From NCBI GenBank assembly GCA_015709695.1, contig CP054183.1, forward strand, positions 806,001 to 870,000: a DNA stretch of 64,000 nucleotides. The letters run 5' to 3'. Both the position numbers and the translations under genes were made by a program. Positions within the stretch are counted from its first letter, which is position 1. Each line of letters opens with the position of its first letter. Below, in pieces: positions 61,281 to 64,000 of the stretch. Below the pieces are notes generated by a model. That model was given only the letters and a program-made list of their open reading frames with translations. It was not told the DNA's origin and searched no databases. Origin of the DNA: Gammaproteobacteria bacterium (GTDB lineage: Bacteria > Pseudomonadota > Gammaproteobacteria > Steroidobacterales > GCA-2729495).

Positions 61281-61978
61281 AGCGACGCAGTGGCTTCCTC
61301 GCGGCCGCGCTGGCGGCAGGCCTGCTGGCTGGCTGTGCCGCAACCGGGCCGGACGAGCCTGGCCGCGGTGGCGACACCTACGTGGTGCAGGCCGGCGATA
61401 CGCTGTTCGGCATCGCCCGGCGCTTCGGCGTCGATCACCGGGACCTCGCGCGCTGGAACCGGCTCGGCGATGGCAGCCTGATCTACCCGGGCCAGCGCCT
61501 GCGGCTGCGTCCGGCCGCCGGCAGTGCACCGGCGCCGCGCGCCGCGGACGCGGGTGTGGAGGCGGCGCCGCCCCCGGCTTCGGGCTGGCTCTGGCCGGCG
61601 AGCGGCGAGGTGCTGGGACGCTTCGGCGAGTCCACGCGCACGGCCTCCGGGATCCTCATCGGCGGACGGCCTGGCGAGCCCGTGGTTGCGGCCGCTGCCG
61701 GCGAAGTCGTCTACGCGGGCAGCGGATTGTCCGGCTATGGCCTGCTCGCCATCATCCGCCACAACGCCAGCTGGCTCACGGCCTACGGCTACAACGCTGA
61801 CCTGCTGGTGCGGGAGGGCGAGCAGGTGCGCGCCGGGCAGGCCATCGGCCACATGGGCGCCGGGGCAGGATTGCCGGCGGCGCTGCATTTCGAGATCCGG
61901 CGCAATGGCGCACCGCTGGATCCTCTCGGCTACCTGCCGGCGCGCGCCGCTGGCCGGGGCGCTTCAGCTGACAAATAA
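61277..61978 (+). CDS. nlpD: NlpD-like LysM/LytM lipoprotein, cell-division amidase activator
   Basis: A 233-residue protein. With the CTG start it reads [20 protein letters not shown], a lipoprotein signal with lipobox LAGC and lipid-modified Cys20. A LysM domain follows ([19 protein letters not shown]), then a LytM/M23 domain. The usual zinc ligands of M23 peptidases are absent (GILIGG in place of the H-x3-D motif), as in NlpD that activates the amidase AmiC rather than cutting itself. The gene is in the surE-pcm-nlpD cluster, but rpoS, which normally follows, is absent. Its end overlaps a convergent gene by 15 bases. Confidence 0.85.
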   Translation: MKRRSGFLAAALAAGLLAGCAATGPDEPGRGGDTYVVQAGDTLFGIARRFGVDHRDLARWNRLGDGSLIYPGQRLRLRPAAGSAPAPRAADAGVEAAPPPASGWLWPASGEVLGRFGESTRTASGILIGGRPGEPVVAAAAGEVVYAGSGLSGYGLLAIIRHNASWLTAYGYNADLLVREGEQVRAGQAIGHMGAGAGLPAALHFEIRRNGAPLDPLGYLPARAAGRGASADK

Positions 61979-62332
61979 TGCCGCGGCGACGCGGCGGTAT
62001 TCGCCAGCGAGGATATTGTAGGTGCGGCAGGCAGCGGCAGTGTTCATGATCTCGATGCCGATTCCCTGGCGCAGGATGGTGGTGGTGACATTGGGATTGG
62101 GGAACCGCTGCCGGGCGCCCGTGCCGAGCAGGATCACCTCGGGTTCGAGCGCGAGGATGGCGGCGAAGTCGGCGTCCGCCAGCTGCTCCACGGCCGGGGG
62201 ATCCCAGTCGCGGATGATGCGGTCCACCGTGAGGATCAACGGCCGGCTGAAGCTCTCGGCACCGACCAGGATGGCATTGCCGGTGAATCCGCGGACGAGA
62301 TGGCCGCCAGTGATGTCGGGATCGAGTTTCAC
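61964..62332 (-). CDS. Mth938-like (DUF498) domain protein
   Basis: A 122-residue small protein of the Mth938/NDUFAF3-like fold. Conserved segments are VGAESFSRPLILT, VILLGTGARQRFP and GIGIEIMNTAAACRTYNIL. Function in bacteria is unknown; a mitochondrial relative assists complex I assembly. The GTG at 62332 is used because the only nearby ATG is out of frame. It is divergent from recJ, a frequent neighbour. Confidence 0.85.
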   Translation of the reverse strand: MKLDPDITGGHLVRGFTGNAILVGAESFSRPLILTVDRIIRDWDPPAVEQLADADFAAILALEPEVILLGTGARQRFPNPNVTTTILRQGIGIEIMNTAAACRTYNILAGEYRRVAAALFVS

Positions 62333-62392
62333 GCCTGCATCCGCTGTCCGGGGAGCCGGGCCCGGCTCCGGCGGGTGGCCAGCTTAGCCGTG

Positions 62393-64000
62393 GTGCCTGT
62401 CATCCGCCAGCGCGAGGTGCCGGAGCCGCTCTACCGGGCGTTGCCGGCGACACTCGACCCGGTCCTGCGGCGCGTCTATGCGGCGCGGCGTGTCGCCCCG
62501 GCGGAGCTGGGCGCCACGCTGTCCGGGCTGCTGCCGGTCGGCAGCCTCGGCGGCGTCGCGGCGGCGGCGGAACGGCTGGTGTCGGTGCGTCGCCGCCAGG
62601 CGCGCGTGCTGGTGGTCGGCGATTACGATGCCGACGGCGCCACCGCCACCGCGCTGGTGGTCTCCGCCCTGCGCGGCATGGGCTTTGCCGACGTCGGCTA
62701 CCTGGTGCCCAACCGTTTCGAGTTCGGCTACGGATTCTCGCCGGGTGTTGCCGATCTCGCCGCGGCCAGGCGTCCGGAGCTCATCATCACCGTGGACAAC
62801 GGCGTGACCAGCGTCGAGGGCGTGGCCAGGGCCGCGGCGCATGGCATCGATGTCATCGTCACCGATCACCACCTGCCTGGCGCGGAACTGCCGGCCGCGC
62901 AGGCGATCATCAACCCGAACCTGCCGGGCGAGGCCTTTCCCGGCAAGTCCCTGTGTGGCGTCGGCGTGGCCTTCTACCTGGCCGCGGCGCTGGCGAGGGC
63001 GCTGGATGGCGCCGGGCTCGGCCGCTACGAGGCCCTGCGCCGGCCGGTGCTTGCGGCGCTGGACCTGGTGGCGCTCGGTACCGTGGCGGATCTCGTGCCG
63101 CTCGATGCCAACAACCGCATCCTCGTCGCCGAGGGCTTGCGACGCATGCGCGCCGGGGAGGCGCGGCCAGGACTCGCGGCGCTGTTTGCGGTCGCCGGGC
63201 GGGATGCGGCCACGGCCCGCAGCGCCGACCTCGGCTTCGCCATCGCTCCGCGCCTGAACGCCGCCGGCCGGCTCGACGACATGTCGCTCGGCATCGATTG
63301 CCTGCTGGCGCCCGACGCCGGCCGCGCACGCGGGCTCGCCGCCCGCCTCGATGCCCTCAATGCCGAGCGGCGCAGCCTGCAGCAGCGCATGCAGGCGCAG
63401 GCCGAGCAGCACCTGGCGGGCATCGGCCGCGACCTGCCGGGCGAGGAAGCCCCGGGCATCTGCCTCTTCGACCCGGACTGGCACGAGGGCATCGTCGGCC
63501 TGCTGGCCTCGCGGGTGAAGGAGCGCACCGGACGCCCGGTGGTGGCTTTCGCGCCCGGCGACGAGGCCGGCATCCTCAAGGGCTCGGCGCGTTCGGTGGC
63601 CGGTGTGCATGTCCGCGACGTGCTCGCCGCGGTGGCCACCCGCGGCGTGGTCCGCGAGCTGCGCTTCGGCGGACATGCCATGGCGGCGGGCCTGCGCCTG
63701 CCCGCCGACCAGCTCGACGCCTTCGCGACAGCCTGGCAGGCGGAGCTGGCCCTGGCACTGGCGGGCGTGGAAGCGGGGCAGGTGCTGTGGACCGATGGCC
63801 CGCTGTCGGCAGCGGAACTGACGGCGGAGCTGGCCGAACAGCTGCACTTTGCCGGCCCCTGGGGCCAGGGCTTCCCCGAGCCGCTGTTCGACAACGAGTT
63901 CGAGGTGCTGGACCAGCGGCTGCTGAAGGACGCGCACCTGCGGCTCAGCCTGCGCCATGCAGCGGGCGGCGAGCCGCTCGAGGCCATGGCATTCAACCGG
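62393..64000 (+). CDS. recJ: Single-stranded-DNA exonuclease RecJ (5' part, cut by window edge)
   Basis: The first 536 codons of recJ; the stop lies beyond the window. The DHH-family motifs are present: VVGDYDADGATAT with Asp77, Asp79 and Asp81, TVDNGV, VTDHHLPG, and the DHHA1 region GFAIAPRLNAAGRLDDMSLGI and FGGHAMAAGLRL. RecJ degrades single-stranded DNA 5' to 3' in recombination and repair. Start is uncertain among GTG at 62375, 62390 and 62393; 62393 gives MPVIRQREVPE, nearest the family start. It is divergent from the Mth938-like gene. Confidence 0.92.
   Translation, partial: MPVIRQREVPEPLYRALPATLDPVLRRVYAARRVAPAELGATLSGLLPVGSLGGVAAAAERLVSVRRRQARVLVVGDYDADGATATALVVSALRGMGFADVGYLVPNRFEFGYGFSPGVADLAAARRPELIITVDNGVTSVEGVARAAAHGIDVIVTDHHLPGAELPAAQAIINPNLPGEAFPGKSLCGVGVAFYLAAALARALDGAGLGRYEALRRPVLAALDLVALGTVADLVPLDANNRILVAEGLRRMRAGEARPGLAALFAVAGRDAATARSADLGFAIAPRLNAAGRLDDMSLGIDCLLAPDAGRARGLAARLDALNAERRSLQQRMQAQAEQHLAGIGRDLPGEEAPGICLFDPDWHEGIVGLLASRVKERTGRPVVAFAPGDEAGILKGSARSVAGVHVRDVLAAVATRGVVRELRFGGHAMAAGLRLPADQLDAFATAWQAELALALAGVEAGQVLWTDGPLSAAELTAELAEQLHFAGPWGQGFPEPLFDNEFEVLDQRLLKDAHLRLSLRHAAGGEPLEAMAFNR

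Overview
The window is a GC-rich stretch of a gammaproteobacterial chromosome. This is inferred from gene order: map-glnD-dapD divergent from rpsB-tsf-pyrH-frr-uppS-cdsA-rseP-bamA-skp-lpxD-lpxA-lpxB-rnhB-dnaE-accA, then tilS-pyrG-kdsA-eno-ftsB and surE-pcm-nlpD. These are gammaproteobacterial syntenies. The genus cannot be named from the sequence alone. No phage, insertion sequence or CRISPR array was seen.

Bases 1-14250 look like the end of an exopolysaccharide locus of the exosortase A (XrtA/PEP-CTERM) type. It starts with the tail of a PLP-dependent decarboxylase. A glycosyltransferase, a heparinase II/III-like polysaccharide lyase and a secreted TPR protein follow. Next come a convergent pair (PIG-L deacetylase and sugar-1-phosphate nucleotidyltransferase) and a membrane undecaprenyl-phosphate sugar transferase. 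After an odd tRNA-like gene come an ExeA-like ATPase with an FHA domain, tRNA-Val, and the reverse-strand operon wza-like export protein / outer-membrane beta-barrel / AlgD-like GDP-mannose dehydrogenase. A WecA-type GlcNAc-1-phosphate transferase and a phosphopantetheinyl transferase close the region. The enzymes point to a lipid-linked, probably uronic-acid-containing polysaccharide.

Bases 15046-31373 are mixed: gltX with tRNA-Ala and tRNA-Glu; the XrtA-type two-component pair prsK/prsR (PrsR is a sigma-54 activator); galE; dusA; a methyltransferase; a class III cyclase-FHA protein; GTP-type pckG; a DinG/YoaA helicase; tsaB; dsbB; dapE and dapD. Candidate divergent sigma-54 promoters at 5922-6049 could tie the PrsK/PrsR pair to the exopolysaccharide genes.

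Bases 31421-64000 are housekeeping: nitrogen sensing (glnD), translation, lipid and lipid A synthesis, outer-membrane assembly, replication, CTP and KDO synthesis, and the surE-pcm-nlpD repair/cell-division cluster, ending in a recJ cut by the window edge. Several genes usual in these clusters are missing from their places: dxr (between cdsA and rseP), fabZ (between lpxD and lpxA), ispD/ispF (after ftsB) and rpoS (after nlpD). The joint absence of three MEP-pathway genes is the most notable absence.

Many long open frames lie opposite or offset to real genes because of the high GC; they were treated as shadows.
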